Shown one piece after another: positions 42,376 through 51,568 of a DNA stretch of 64,000 nt. Origin of the DNA: Sphingobacterium sp. CZ-UAM (GTDB lineage: Bacteria; Bacteroidota; Bacteroidia; Sphingobacteriales; Sphingobacteriaceae); contig NZ_MTCM01000006.1 of NCBI RefSeq assembly GCF_002000245.1, positions 248,001-312,000 of the forward strand, given 5' to 3'. The translations under genes and the position numbers were made by a program. The notes under the pieces were generated by a model. That model did no database searches. It was not told where the DNA came from and worked only from the letters and a program-made list of their open reading frames with translations. Each line of letters starts with the position of its first letter. The stretch's first letter is position 1.

Positions 42376-43830
42376 ATGAAAAAATATATCATATTAACGA
42401 GTTTAGTAAGTTCCCTATTTTTAGGTTCATGCAATAAATTTCTGGATGTCTTACCTCGAACCCAAATACCAGCGGATAAATTATTCGATTCCGAACAGGG
42501 GTTTAAAGATGCTTTGGCTGGCGTTTATATTTCGGCAAAAAGTAATACAACCTATGGGAAAGCCTTAACTTTTGGCTCCATAGAAAGTTTAATCTCGAGC
42601 TGGGATATAACGACGAATTCCCTGGAACAACAGCTCGGACTTTTCAATTATTCCGACAATCGCGTAATTGATCAATTCAATGCGATATTTGCCAAACAAT
42701 ATGCAACAATTGCCGCAATAAATGCTATTCTTCAGAATCTAGAATCCAATAAATCCATCTTTAAGACGGAAGGAGTATATCAGGTCATTAAAGCAGAATG
42801 CCTAGGCTTACGTGCCTACATCCATTTTGATCTGATGCGCCTTTATGGCCCTATACCAACTGAATCTGAGATCGGAAATCAGCTCGCCTATGTAACTGAA
42901 TTTAACAGAGAAATCCATCAACATATTTCTTATGAAGAATATAAAAGCAAAATTTTCACAGATCTAAAACAAGCCGAAGAGCTTATCAAAGAATTTGACC
43001 CCATGCTGTCCTATTCGATGAACGATGTTAGAAATCCCAATGGATTCGCAAGCAACTACAAGCCACTAGATGATTTCATGTCATATCGCAATATGCGCAT
43101 GAACTATTATGCGATGAAAGCGTTAGAATCTCGTGCAAGTTTATGGTATGGAGACAAAGACAATGCGTATAAAGCCGCTAAGGAGGTGATTGACGCAAAA
43201 GATGCGGATGGAGAAGTTAAATTCAAGTTAGCCACTGGGAAAGACTTTACAACAACCAACTATATCCTCACTTCTGAACAGATATTCGGACTGTACGCTT
43301 TTGATTTAGCAAAAACCTATACAGATAACTTTGGCAACGCAACTTATCGCAAAGGTACATCTGCAACAACCATCACAAATCAACTATACGGCAATACCGG
43401 AACTGATTTTAGAGAATCTTCACTTTGGAATATTGTTACATTGACCAACGGTTCCAGATACAATGTGATTAAAAAGTTTTGGGTTACGGCCGACAATGTG
43501 ACCGTTTTAAGCGATTACAAACAACTGCCAATGATACGCACTAGTGAACTTTATTTGATATTGGCTGAAACAGCTCCTTTCACTGAAGGCTTGGAATATC
43601 TAAAAACCTTTAGAGCGAACCGTAATATCTCCGGACTATCAATACCCGCAGACCTGCCAACCCTACAGAGCGAGATTATCAAGGAATATCGAAAGGAATT
43701 CTATGGGGAAGGACAGGCGTATTACGCTTACAAAAGACTGAATATCCCAAAACCGCAAATATTATTTGCTCCTTCAAATGCAGTGGTCAATTACCTCTTG
43801 CCCATGCCAACAGTTGAATCTATTAATTAA
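42376..43830 (+). CDS. SusD/RagB-family outer-membrane lipoprotein
   Basis: A 484-residue lipoprotein (lipobox LGSC, Cys19) that lids the SusC at 38877-42371. Features include NKFLDVLPRTQIPADKLF at the start, the helical YQVIKAECLGLRAYIHFDLM RLYG region (about 133-160) and the C-terminal EYRKEFYGEGQAYYAYKRL with LPMPTVESIN. It begins 4 bp after SusC and ends 8 bp before the DUF4843 gene, so translation is coupled within one operon. The ligand is not deducible from sequence. Confidence 0.95.
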   Translation: MKKYIILTSLVSSLFLGSCNKFLDVLPRTQIPADKLFDSEQGFKDALAGVYISAKSNTTYGKALTFGSIESLISSWDITTNSLEQQLGLFNYSDNRVIDQFNAIFAKQYATIAAINAILQNLESNKSIFKTEGVYQVIKAECLGLRAYIHFDLMRLYGPIPTESEIGNQLAYVTEFNREIHQHISYEEYKSKIFTDLKQAEELIKEFDPMLSYSMNDVRNPNGFASNYKPLDDFMSYRNMRMNYYAMKALESRASLWYGDKDNAYKAAKEVIDAKDADGEVKFKLATGKDFTTTNYILTSEQIFGLYAFDLAKTYTDNFGNATYRKGTSATTITNQLYGNTGTDFRESSLWNIVTLTNGSRYNVIKKFWVTADNVTVLSDYKQLPMIRTSELYLILAETAPFTEGLEYLKTFRANRNISGLSIPADLPTLQSEIIKEYRKEFYGEGQAYYAYKRLNIPKPQILFAPSNAVVNYLLPMPTVESIN

Positions 43831-43838
43831 CCTCCATT

Positions 43839-44606
43839 ATGAAACCATATTTTATATTAATTATAGTTGGTATCGCATGCATCTCGTTCATTAGCTGCAA
43901 AAAGGACCAATATTATATATTTAATGATATTGCAAGAGTACAATTTGGGCCACCCGTTTCGACGCTCAAACTCAATGAATATACCGACTCGTTAAAATCT
44001 GAAACATTCTTCTATGAATCAGAGGACACGAAGCAAGATACCGTATATTTTGATATCTACACCGTGGGCGAAACATCAAAAAAAGATCGAAAATACCAGC
44101 TTCAACAAGTCCAATTGCAGGGCATGGAAAATGCTGTCCCTGGAAAACACTTTATCCCATTTGATGATCCTGCTGTCGCTGATCTCTACGTTATCAAATC
44201 CGACTCTGTACACGCAAAGGTACCGATCGTTATTTTAAGAGATGGCGAATTAAAAAGTAAGACCGTCAATCTCGGTATTTCCATTGTCGCTAACGCTAAC
44301 TTTGCTATCGGTGAACCCACCAAATCCTGGCGCAAACTACAGTTTACTGATCGCCTTAGCCAGCCAAATGCTTGGACAGCCTCCTATTCCACCTATTATT
44401 TCGGAGCATACAGCGTTCGAAAACATGAATTTATGATCGAGGTTACGGCTCAGCGTTGGGATCAAAACTTTATAGCGACCCTACCTCTAGATCAAATGAA
44501 CTATTATAAATCTGTCCTTGGGATGGCTGTGATAGATTACAATAAGCAACATCCTGATGCGCCCTTACGCGCTGAAAACGGTGATCTCATTACTTTCCCT
44601 AATTAA
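43839..44606 (+). CDS. DUF4843 lipoprotein
   Basis: A 255-residue lipoprotein with lipobox ISC (Cys20) and the DUF4843 pattern: DIARVQFGPP near the start, a charged YFDIYTVGE strand, GKHFIPFDDP and KVPIVILRDGELKSKTVNLG in the middle, and a Trp-containing C-terminal part. The family is always found after SusC/SusD pairs in Bacteroidota, at a SusE-like position, and is likely a surface-exposed accessory binding protein. No function is established that I know of. The gene is 8 bp after SusD and 9 bp before the PKD-like gene. Confidence 0.85.
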   Translation: MKPYFILIIVGIACISFISCKKDQYYIFNDIARVQFGPPVSTLKLNEYTDSLKSETFFYESEDTKQDTVYFDIYTVGETSKKDRKYQLQQVQLQGMENAVPGKHFIPFDDPAVADLYVIKSDSVHAKVPIVILRDGELKSKTVNLGISIVANANFAIGEPTKSWRKLQFTDRLSQPNAWTASYSTYYFGAYSVRKHEFMIEVTAQRWDQNFIATLPLDQMNYYKSVLGMAVIDYNKQHPDAPLRAENGDLITFPN

Positions 44607-44615
44607 TTAGAAGCG

Positions 44616-46169
44616 ATGAAAAAGATAAATATTTACCTATTACTCCTAGGATTTCTATTGGTTTTATCCTGTTCAAAAGATAAAAGCAACTATGACTATA
44701 GCGAAAAGGAGCACATTGATATTGAAGGAATTGAGTCAAAATACACAGTCATTTCACTAAAAGATACTTTAAAAATATCCCCCTCTGCAAAATCAAATAA
44801 AGAAGGTGAGTTAGAATATAGATGGGGATTTTACGAAACAAATGTACAAGGTAGAAGCGAACCATTGGACACAATCTCCCGTAACCAAAATCTAAGCTAT
44901 TATATCACCGAGGATGCCAAGGACTGGGTTGTCGTTTGTATTGTGAAAAACAAAAAAACAGGCTATACCCAATACAAGAATGCCACCGTAACTGTAAGTA
45001 CACAGTTTACGCGGGGTTGGTATGTCCTTAAAGACGATGGTAATAACTCGGATTTAGATCTACACCTAACCCCGCAAAATAATGTGGTAAATGGAAAAAT
45101 CGAAAATGTATACAGTACTGCAAATAATCAAAAAATAGCAGGAAAGGCAAATTTCATTAGCTTTTCTTCCAGTTACAAAAGCAATGTGTTAAACCCCAGC
45201 TCTTATTCTAATACCCGGGCATTATTTCTTGTAACAGAAAAAGATATACAAGCCATTAATGTCAATAATCTAAAGAAAATAAGGGATAAGCAGAATTTAT
45301 TCTTAGGAGGACCACAAACGATATCCGGAACTACAGGAGCTTTTGTAGGAAGTAGCGCTAATTATATTCTTAATAATGGACAGCTATATAATATCTATGC
45401 TATGAGCGCTAATACTGGTCAGTTTGGAAACAAAGCGATGATTGATGGAAAGAATAGCGCCTATGAATTATCAAAATTTATGATCTCTGGTGCTAGCAAT
45501 GACCCTATTCTATTTGACAACCTAGGCGGAAATTTCGTCACGCTCGCAAATGGATCCGGTTCCAGTATGACTATATTTTCAAATGATGCTACCAATGATT
45601 TCAGCACGACAAATAACAATCAAAAAGCGTTGTTTTTGGGAATGAAGTCTAATATTTATTTACCGGCCCCCGATTACTACTACAAAACGGTTGGTTATGC
45701 CATATTGCAGGACAAAACTGACCCTAGTTTAAAATCCCTATGTACACTAGAAAAGAACAAGTTTGTCCTAAAAATAAAAAAAGATAGCATAGGGCCTTCC
45801 TCTAAATTATATGAAGCGAGCCTGCATACTTTGTTATTCGAAGACGAAAATCTCCTCTACTTTGTCAACAACAACCAAGTATATAGTAGAAATCTTAGCA
45901 ATGGCTTTGAACAATTGCAGTTTAGCGCCACTGGAGGTGAACAGGTTACTTTTATTAAACATCTAAAATACTCAGAATCGGGATATGCTTTCAATTTCGT
46001 TGTCGTTGGAACAAAAATCGGGTCGAATTATAAAATTAGAATGTTTACAAAAAACTCGGGTAATTTAGATTCAAATCCTGTACAGACGCTCGAAGGAACC
46101 GGAATAGCACGATCACTCATTTACATCGCGCCGTCCGTCTCCGATTATACTTATCCCTGGTCTTATTAA
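44616..46169 (+). CDS. PKD-like family lipoprotein
   Basis: A 517-residue lipoprotein (lipobox VLSC, Cys19) with an N-terminal PKD-like Ig fold (about 30-125, KDTLKISPSAKSNKEGELEY through TVTVSTQFTRGWYVLKDDG), then a long beta-rich region that may form a propeller-like fold. Family members follow DUF4843 genes in SusC/SusD operons and probably sit on the cell surface as substrate-binding subunits. By eye the DNA is rather AT-rich compared with the flanks. It lies 9 bp after the DUF4843 gene and 24 bp before the first TlpA gene. Confidence 0.82.
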   Translation: MKKINIYLLLLGFLLVLSCSKDKSNYDYSEKEHIDIEGIESKYTVISLKDTLKISPSAKSNKEGELEYRWGFYETNVQGRSEPLDTISRNQNLSYYITEDAKDWVVVCIVKNKKTGYTQYKNATVTVSTQFTRGWYVLKDDGNNSDLDLHLTPQNNVVNGKIENVYSTANNQKIAGKANFISFSSSYKSNVLNPSSYSNTRALFLVTEKDIQAINVNNLKKIRDKQNLFLGGPQTISGTTGAFVGSSANYILNNGQLYNIYAMSANTGQFGNKAMIDGKNSAYELSKFMISGASNDPILFDNLGGNFVTLANGSGSSMTIFSNDATNDFSTTNNNQKALFLGMKSNIYLPAPDYYYKTVGYAILQDKTDPSLKSLCTLEKNKFVLKIKKDSIGPSSKLYEASLHTLLFEDENLLYFVNNNQVYSRNLSNGFEQLQFSATGGEQVTFIKHLKYSESGYAFNFVVVGTKIGSNYKIRMFTKNSGNLDSNPVQTLEGTGIARSLIYIAPSVSDYTYPWSY

Positions 46170-46193
46170 TCCACAATTACTTATAAAACACAA

Positions 46194-47573
46194 ATGAAAA
46201 AACATATCCTAACTTCAATAACAATATTTGCGGCAAGTACAGTTGTCGCTCAATCACCCGTTCAGATCAAGGGGAGATTCGATAAAGAACTTGTCAAACC
46301 GGTCAAACTCTTTAAGGTTGTCGAAGGTGATATGGTTGAGATTGCTTCAGCTCAACCTCAATTGGATAAAAATTTTGGTTTCACGTTCTACCCCGAATAC
46401 GAAGGATTTTATGCCATTGGTTCGGGAACAACAGGCAGTCAAACCGATAATAATATCTTTTATTTCAAGCCGGGCGACCAACTTGAGTTTACCATCTCCG
46501 AAAAAAATTACCAATTGACCGGAACTAATAACAGCAAAGAAAATCAGATCCTCAGCCGTTGGCACGACGAAATAAGTCCAGTAGAACAAAAGGCATTCTA
46601 CTGGATGAAAGCTCAAAGTACTTTTGTCGATTTCTTCCCCGACCTGGAGAATGTTGTCGCCAAAGCAAATACCTTCACTAAAAATAATAAAAGTGGAAAC
46701 TCCAAGTTTGACAGTAAATTGCAGGATTATATCCAATGGGATCTTGCCGCCAACGCGACAAATTTCCTCAATACGCCACGTTCAGCACATCCTGCAGTAG
46801 AAGAATATACGGATTACTATAAAACCCTAACGTTAGCCAGCTTCGCAAGAAACGCAGCATTGGTCTATCAAATTCCTTGGGCAAACCGTACTTTGAACGC
46901 TATCTCATTTGTATCTCGCCGTACGGCGAATATTCCTCCGGGAAAAGGCATCACTGGTCTCCAGCAAGATCTGGATTTCCTCCCCAATGACACTTTAAAG
47001 GGTGATGCTATACTGAATTATCTAGCAAGACAAAAAGATTATTCCAGTTATAAGGAAGCCGCGGATAAGTACCAGTCATATTTTATGACTGCAAGTCAAA
47101 AGAAACGTGCTATTGGTATCATGAATGACATGGCTCAACTAAAAAGTGGAGACCAAGGACTTAATTTCTCTTTTCCTGACAATAACGGGAAGACCATAAA
47201 ATTTGCCGATTTAAAAGGAAAAGTGGTTTTAATCGACGTATGGGCAACCTGGTGTGGTCCTTGTAAAGCAGAAATACCGCATCTCAAAAAACTTGAAAAA
47301 GAAATGCAGGGTACAGATGTTCAGGTGGTAAGCATCTCGGTTGATGAAGAAAAAGATAAAACGAAGTGGTTAAAAATGATTAAGGATGAGCAACTTGGTG
47401 GCTTGCAACTTTTTGCTTCCGGATGGGGAGATTTTGCCAAATATTACAAAATTACGGGAATTCCGCGCTTCATGGTTTTTGACAGACAGGGAAAAGTAAT
47501 CACTATAGATTCACCACGACCATCGAACCCAGAATTAAAGCAACTCCTTGAAAAAGTATTAGCATCGAAATAG
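46194..47573 (+). CDS. TlpA-like exported thiol-disulfide oxidoreductase (1st)
   Basis: A 459-residue exported protein (signal 1-19) with a long N-terminal region (20-310), including a DUF4369-like beta domain (VQIKGRFDKELVKPVKLFKV, LTGTNNSKENQIL), and a C-terminal TlpA/thioredoxin domain (about 320-459). The active site is WCGPC with Cys354 and Cys357 in VWATWCGPCKAEIPHLKKL; the cis-Pro segment is ITGIPRFMVFDRQGK. It should reduce or exchange disulfides in the periplasm or at the outer membrane. Its N-terminal half is clearly paralogous to that of the protein at 51569-52912. The next gene begins two bases after its stop. Confidence 0.9.
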   Translation: MKKHILTSITIFAASTVVAQSPVQIKGRFDKELVKPVKLFKVVEGDMVEIASAQPQLDKNFGFTFYPEYEGFYAIGSGTTGSQTDNNIFYFKPGDQLEFTISEKNYQLTGTNNSKENQILSRWHDEISPVEQKAFYWMKAQSTFVDFFPDLENVVAKANTFTKNNKSGNSKFDSKLQDYIQWDLAANATNFLNTPRSAHPAVEEYTDYYKTLTLASFARNAALVYQIPWANRTLNAISFVSRRTANIPPGKGITGLQQDLDFLPNDTLKGDAILNYLARQKDYSSYKEAADKYQSYFMTASQKKRAIGIMNDMAQLKSGDQGLNFSFPDNNGKTIKFADLKGKVVLIDVWATWCGPCKAEIPHLKKLEKEMQGTDVQVVSISVDEEKDKTKWLKMIKDEQLGGLQLFASGWGDFAKYYKITGIPRFMVFDRQGKVITIDSPRPSNPELKQLLEKVLASK

Positions 47574-47575
47574 GC

Positions 47576-48748
47576 ATGAATAAACTTTGGATTTACTTCT
47601 TATTTTTAACGTTATCTCCCGCGCTTCTATTTGCGCAGGGGGATAGCGTTACAATCAAAGGAAAAATTACATCATCTGTAACAGACCCTGCCGCGAAGTT
47701 AAGTGTTTCTTTTATTGACTATCAAGGCAAAAGGATAGGTTTTGCAGCTCCAATACATGATGGATTATTTGAAATCAAGATCCCAAAACAAACACAAATA
47801 GTTGATGCTACCTTAAGGACTATTGGCAAAGATCCAAATGCCAGCGCATTACGACAAGCCATGCGTTATCCGCTCAATATTTTCATTTCTGAAGATGACA
47901 TCCTTATAAACGCCAATGCCGAGGAACTTGATTTAGCTCAGGTTAAAGGAGGGAAAGAAAACAATGAATACAATGACCTGCGTCAGTCTACAGCGGGATT
48001 TGTAAAGCAAAAAAATACTTTATACAGTCCAATCCTCCAGGGAAAGATTAGCCCCGAATCTACGGAGGGCAAAATCATAATCGAGCAGCTTAGTCAAGTG
48101 GGCAAAAAGGAAATTGCTCTTCAGAAAAAATTTATAGAAAATCATCCTACATCCTATGTAAGTCTGTTTTTGCTCTACAGAATGAAGTCTAGCTATACTT
48201 CTGAAGACTATAAATTAGCATTTAACCGTCTCGATCCCAACTACAAATCAACAGACATGGGTATGGCAATAGCTTCAACAATCTTAAAAGAGAGCGTGAC
48301 CGCGAAAGGGAAAGCAGCACCACTCTTTTCGCGGATCACTGCTAGCGGCATGCCTTTTCAATTAGAAAAGATGCAAGGGCGCATCATACTACTTGATTTT
48401 TGGGGCAGTTGGTGTGGCCCCTGTCGGGCAAGTATGCCGCATCTCCAGCAACTTTACAGTCGCTACAAAAATAAAGGCTTTGAAATCATCGGTATCGCAC
48501 AAGAAAGAGGCAAAACACTGGAAGAATCCAAAGCGAGCTGGCACAAAGCCATAGAAGAACTCAACTTATCCTGGACAAATGTGCTAAACAACGAGAACAA
48601 AGAGCAAATGGATATTGTGAAAGCATATCAGATCAGTGGTTTTCCAACAAAAATCCTCGTGGATGAAAATGGAAAAATCATTTTGCGCGTTGTAGCCTCG
48701 GCAACAGACGACATTGACATTACGCTGAAAAAGATCTACGGCTTCTAA
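47576..48748 (+). CDS. TlpA-like exported thiol-disulfide oxidoreductase (2nd)
   Basis: A 390-residue exported protein (signal 1-20, ending LLFAQ) with an N-terminal DUF4369-like domain (about 25-130, VTIKGKITSSVTDPAAKLSV), a helical linker and a C-terminal TlpA domain. The active site is WCGPC with Cys280 and Cys283 in FWGSWCGPCRASMPHLQQL; the cis-Pro loop is SGFPTKILVDENGK. It is shorter than, and diverged from, the flanking paralogues. It starts two bases after the previous stop. Substrate proteins are unknown, but the operon also encodes an aspartic protease. Confidence 0.9.
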   Translation: MNKLWIYFLFLTLSPALLFAQGDSVTIKGKITSSVTDPAAKLSVSFIDYQGKRIGFAAPIHDGLFEIKIPKQTQIVDATLRTIGKDPNASALRQAMRYPLNIFISEDDILINANAEELDLAQVKGGKENNEYNDLRQSTAGFVKQKNTLYSPILQGKISPESTEGKIIIEQLSQVGKKEIALQKKFIENHPTSYVSLFLLYRMKSSYTSEDYKLAFNRLDPNYKSTDMGMAIASTILKESVTAKGKAAPLFSRITASGMPFQLEKMQGRIILLDFWGSWCGPCRASMPHLQQLYSRYKNKGFEIIGIAQERGKTLEESKASWHKAIEELNLSWTNVLNNENKEQMDIVKAYQISGFPTKILVDENGKIILRVVASATDDIDITLKKIYGF

Positions 48749-48794
48749 TCCTTTTACATCCTTCACTAAATACGCTAATTTATTCTGTATTACC

Positions 48795-50288
48795 ATGACT
48801 TATAAATCCATTATAAAAGCCGGAGCTCTCTTGCTGTTAACAGCCTTTGCATCGTGGTCAAAAGCTCAGCTCGCAACCCAATTGCCGGCCAAACTACTCA
48901 CCTGCTTTGAACAAAAAGACAGCTCTTTCATAAGCACTGAGCTGGCGCCAAATTTTTCCATAGCTGGACATACTGGTGCTGGAGCCAGCTTCCGCTTAAA
49001 CCAAATTATCAAAAATTACCCCCTAAAAGCAGTCAATATTCTATCGGACAAGAAAACTAAAAAAGGAACATTACTTCAAATAGAGGTTACCGATACGAAG
49101 GGCAAGACAACAAGCAATCAAGCGCTAGTTGATCATAAGGGGAAATTAATCTATTTCAGTCTTTTTGATCAACTATATGGGTTAAAAAGAGAGAACACTC
49201 CCAAATTACGGGCGGTTATTCCTTTTGAAAACAAGAATGGCTCCATTTACCTGCAGGTCAAAATCAATGGATATGAACGGCCATTAAGACTCCTGTTTGA
49301 CACTGGGGCAGACGGAATGGCGGTAAACCAGCAACTTGCCGATGCTATTGGCCTAAAGGTAACGCGTGAGAACAACGCTTCTGTCGTCGGCGGAAACACA
49401 AAAATTCAGGTATCTGACAACAATAGTATTCTATTGGACACGCTTAAACTGGCAGGACAGGGTATTGCGATCTTTCCTGAAATGGGCAAAGAAGGTGATG
49501 GCATTATTGGTAATACCCTGATACGCCAATTTATCACACACATCGATTACGATAAAAATACAATTTCATTGTACGATTTTGGCGATTTTCAATACAAGGG
49601 TAAGGGAACTGCCGTACCGATTACAATGCCTGCGGGGGTAATGATACTACCCGGGCAGCTTGAAATTATCAAGGATAAGAGCTACTCCGGACATTTCGTT
49701 TTCGACACTGGTGCTTCATACGATCTGATCTGCTTCCGTCCCTTTGTACGTCAAAACAAACTGCTTGTTAGCGGCTTCAAAGCCGAGGCACAGGCCGCAA
49801 CCGTAAGCATGGGTGTTTCCTCGCCCACCTTTTCGGGCAAAAGCTATAAATTTGCCATTTCTCCCCTCCCACCCATGCAGGGTTTGCCGGTAACACTCAT
49901 GGGCGGCAGTGCTGGCAATGAACATTGGCAACCTGGTTTTGATGGCTCAATTGGGGTTCGCCTATTAAGCCGCTATAATATCACCATAAATCTGGCGGAA
50001 GGTGAGGTATATTTCTCCCCCAATAGATTACACGACCACCCGCAGGATTTTTTAGTCAAGAATTATCAGTTTGGCTGGGATAATACCGGAAAGCTGAAAG
50101 TACTTGGCGCTGTAGGTGCTGCCGACGCCCCAGGTGGTCTGAAAACAGGTGCATTAATCCAACGCATAGACAGTTATACAGCCGATCAATTGAAAAAAAA
50201 TCCATCCCTCATAGATGAGATTCGGTTAAAAGCAACGGGAGGATCCATTTCTATAACAACAACTGATGATCATACCGTAAATATCTAA
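48795..50288 (+). CDS. Exported aspartic protease with two DTG motifs
   Basis: A 497-residue exported protein (signal 1-24) resembling retropepsin/pepsin-like aspartic proteases. Two DTG active-site motifs are seen, LLFDTGADGMAVN (Asp169) and FVFDTGASYDL (Asp304), so both halves of a bilobal enzyme are present in one chain. GDGIIGNTLIRQF and GFDGSIGVRLLSRYNITINL are the matching hydrophobic-hydrophobic-Gly segments. The C-terminal 90 residues look like a PDZ domain (GLKTGALIQRIDSYTADQLK). An N-terminal region (25-130) is unassigned. It lies within a thioredoxin-rich operon after a SusC/SusD pair, so a role in digesting captured or imported peptides is inferred. Confidence 0.86.
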   Translation: MTYKSIIKAGALLLLTAFASWSKAQLATQLPAKLLTCFEQKDSSFISTELAPNFSIAGHTGAGASFRLNQIIKNYPLKAVNILSDKKTKKGTLLQIEVTDTKGKTTSNQALVDHKGKLIYFSLFDQLYGLKRENTPKLRAVIPFENKNGSIYLQVKINGYERPLRLLFDTGADGMAVNQQLADAIGLKVTRENNASVVGGNTKIQVSDNNSILLDTLKLAGQGIAIFPEMGKEGDGIIGNTLIRQFITHIDYDKNTISLYDFGDFQYKGKGTAVPITMPAGVMILPGQLEIIKDKSYSGHFVFDTGASYDLICFRPFVRQNKLLVSGFKAEAQAATVSMGVSSPTFSGKSYKFAISPLPPMQGLPVTLMGGSAGNEHWQPGFDGSIGVRLLSRYNITINLAEGEVYFSPNRLHDHPQDFLVKNYQFGWDNTGKLKVLGAVGAADAPGGLKTGALIQRIDSYTADQLKKNPSLIDEIRLKATGGSISITTTDDHTVNI

Positions 50289-50330
50289 TCACGCTAAAAC
50301 ATAATACCTTCAATTCTCAAAACAAATCAT

Positions 50331-51557
50331 ATGAAAAAGCTTATTTTTTATATTATTATAGCCTATTACGGCATATTCTTTTCAAACGTAGCAATTGCCC
50401 AGGAAAAAATCTTCCAAGGGAGTTATGCGGAATGCCAAGCTCAAGCAAAAAAGGAAAACAAACTCATTCTGATCGATCTGTACTTTGTTGGTTGTATGCC
50501 TTGTGCAGAAATGGACAAACAAGTATTTCCGGATCCGGCTGTTACTAAAGAACTCAACGATAATTATATTCTGTACAAAACAGATGTGATGAAAGAGGAA
50601 GACGGGAAGAAAATAGCCCGTAAGTACGCTGCCCCAGGATTTCCGACCTATGTCATTGTAAGCCCCGAAGGCAAAACCATAATGACTGAATCCGGTTTTT
50701 TTGGTGTAGACCGATTTGTTCCTCTATTAAAGGAGGCTGTCCAACGCAACAAATCAGCCCAATATCTCGCATTTAACAATACGTTAGACAACAGTTATCC
50801 TGCAGCTTATAGCGAGCGTTTTATTAAAACCGGAGAAAAACATGATTTTGCGGAACTAGAAGGATATCTCGAGCAACAAAAGGACTTGTTCAATGAGACA
50901 GCTTTCTTGGCCAATAGTGTCACTTACTTTGCGAAATACAATAATTGGGCTTATGACAATCTTCCAAAATTGATTAAACTATACGGCGGAAATCTACTCC
51001 GCAACAAGATTTCAACAATTGCCAAAGCAAAAAGTAAACAATACGGGACAGCACAACAATTGGATAGTTTAACGACAATGCTAGCTTATATACGTCCCAC
51101 GTTCAATGACAAATTATGGGAGGTATTTTTACCCGGATTCGTTGCTAGCTATTATGCTGGCTCCCAAAATGCGACCACCTATTTTGCGTTGATTGACCAA
51201 TATCAACTCTATCCTACTTGGGATGAACGTAGCAATGCCTTCGGACAGGTCATTATTGATCAGTCAAAAAATCCAACAATCCTGAAATCTATACGAGCTG
51301 AATATCTAGCAGCAGAACAACGGAAAAAACTGGATCAAGTGGATAGTTATCGGCTGACGCTATTACATTACTATCTAAAAGATTTTGATCAGGCTTCCAA
51401 AGAGATGGAAAAACTGTCGAAATCAGATTCAACATCTCCATTTCTTGCCATCAACAAAAAAGACTTACAGGTCTTAAGAGAGGCCATAAAAAGAAAAGAT
51501 GCCAATTTATTTAAAGCAAAAGATATTAAGAAAATAATACCATTTAAATTAAGTTAA
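50331..51557 (+). CDS. Exported thioredoxin-fold protein (CMPC active site)
   Basis: A 408-residue exported protein (signal 1-23, ending AIAQ). An N-terminal thioredoxin domain (about 27-140) has the active site CMPC, Cys55 and Cys58, in LYFVGCMPCAEMDKQVFPD, and the cis-Pro segment YAAPGFPTYVIVSPEGK. The Met-Pro pair differs from the Gly-Pro of its neighbours and suggests a DsbD-gamma/DUF255-like redox potential. The remaining 270 residues are helical and unassigned, perhaps TPR-like. It lies 42 bp after the protease gene and 11 bp before the last TlpA gene, so it is in the same operon. Confidence 0.86.
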   Translation: MKKLIFYIIIAYYGIFFSNVAIAQEKIFQGSYAECQAQAKKENKLILIDLYFVGCMPCAEMDKQVFPDPAVTKELNDNYILYKTDVMKEEDGKKIARKYAAPGFPTYVIVSPEGKTIMTESGFFGVDRFVPLLKEAVQRNKSAQYLAFNNTLDNSYPAAYSERFIKTGEKHDFAELEGYLEQQKDLFNETAFLANSVTYFAKYNNWAYDNLPKLIKLYGGNLLRNKISTIAKAKSKQYGTAQQLDSLTTMLAYIRPTFNDKLWEVFLPGFVASYYAGSQNATTYFALIDQYQLYPTWDERSNAFGQVIIDQSKNPTILKSIRAEYLAAEQRKKLDQVDSYRLTLLHYYLKDFDQASKEMEKLSKSDSTSPFLAINKKDLQVLREAIKRKDANLFKAKDIKKIIPFKLS

Positions 51558-51568
51558 CAATCTATATC

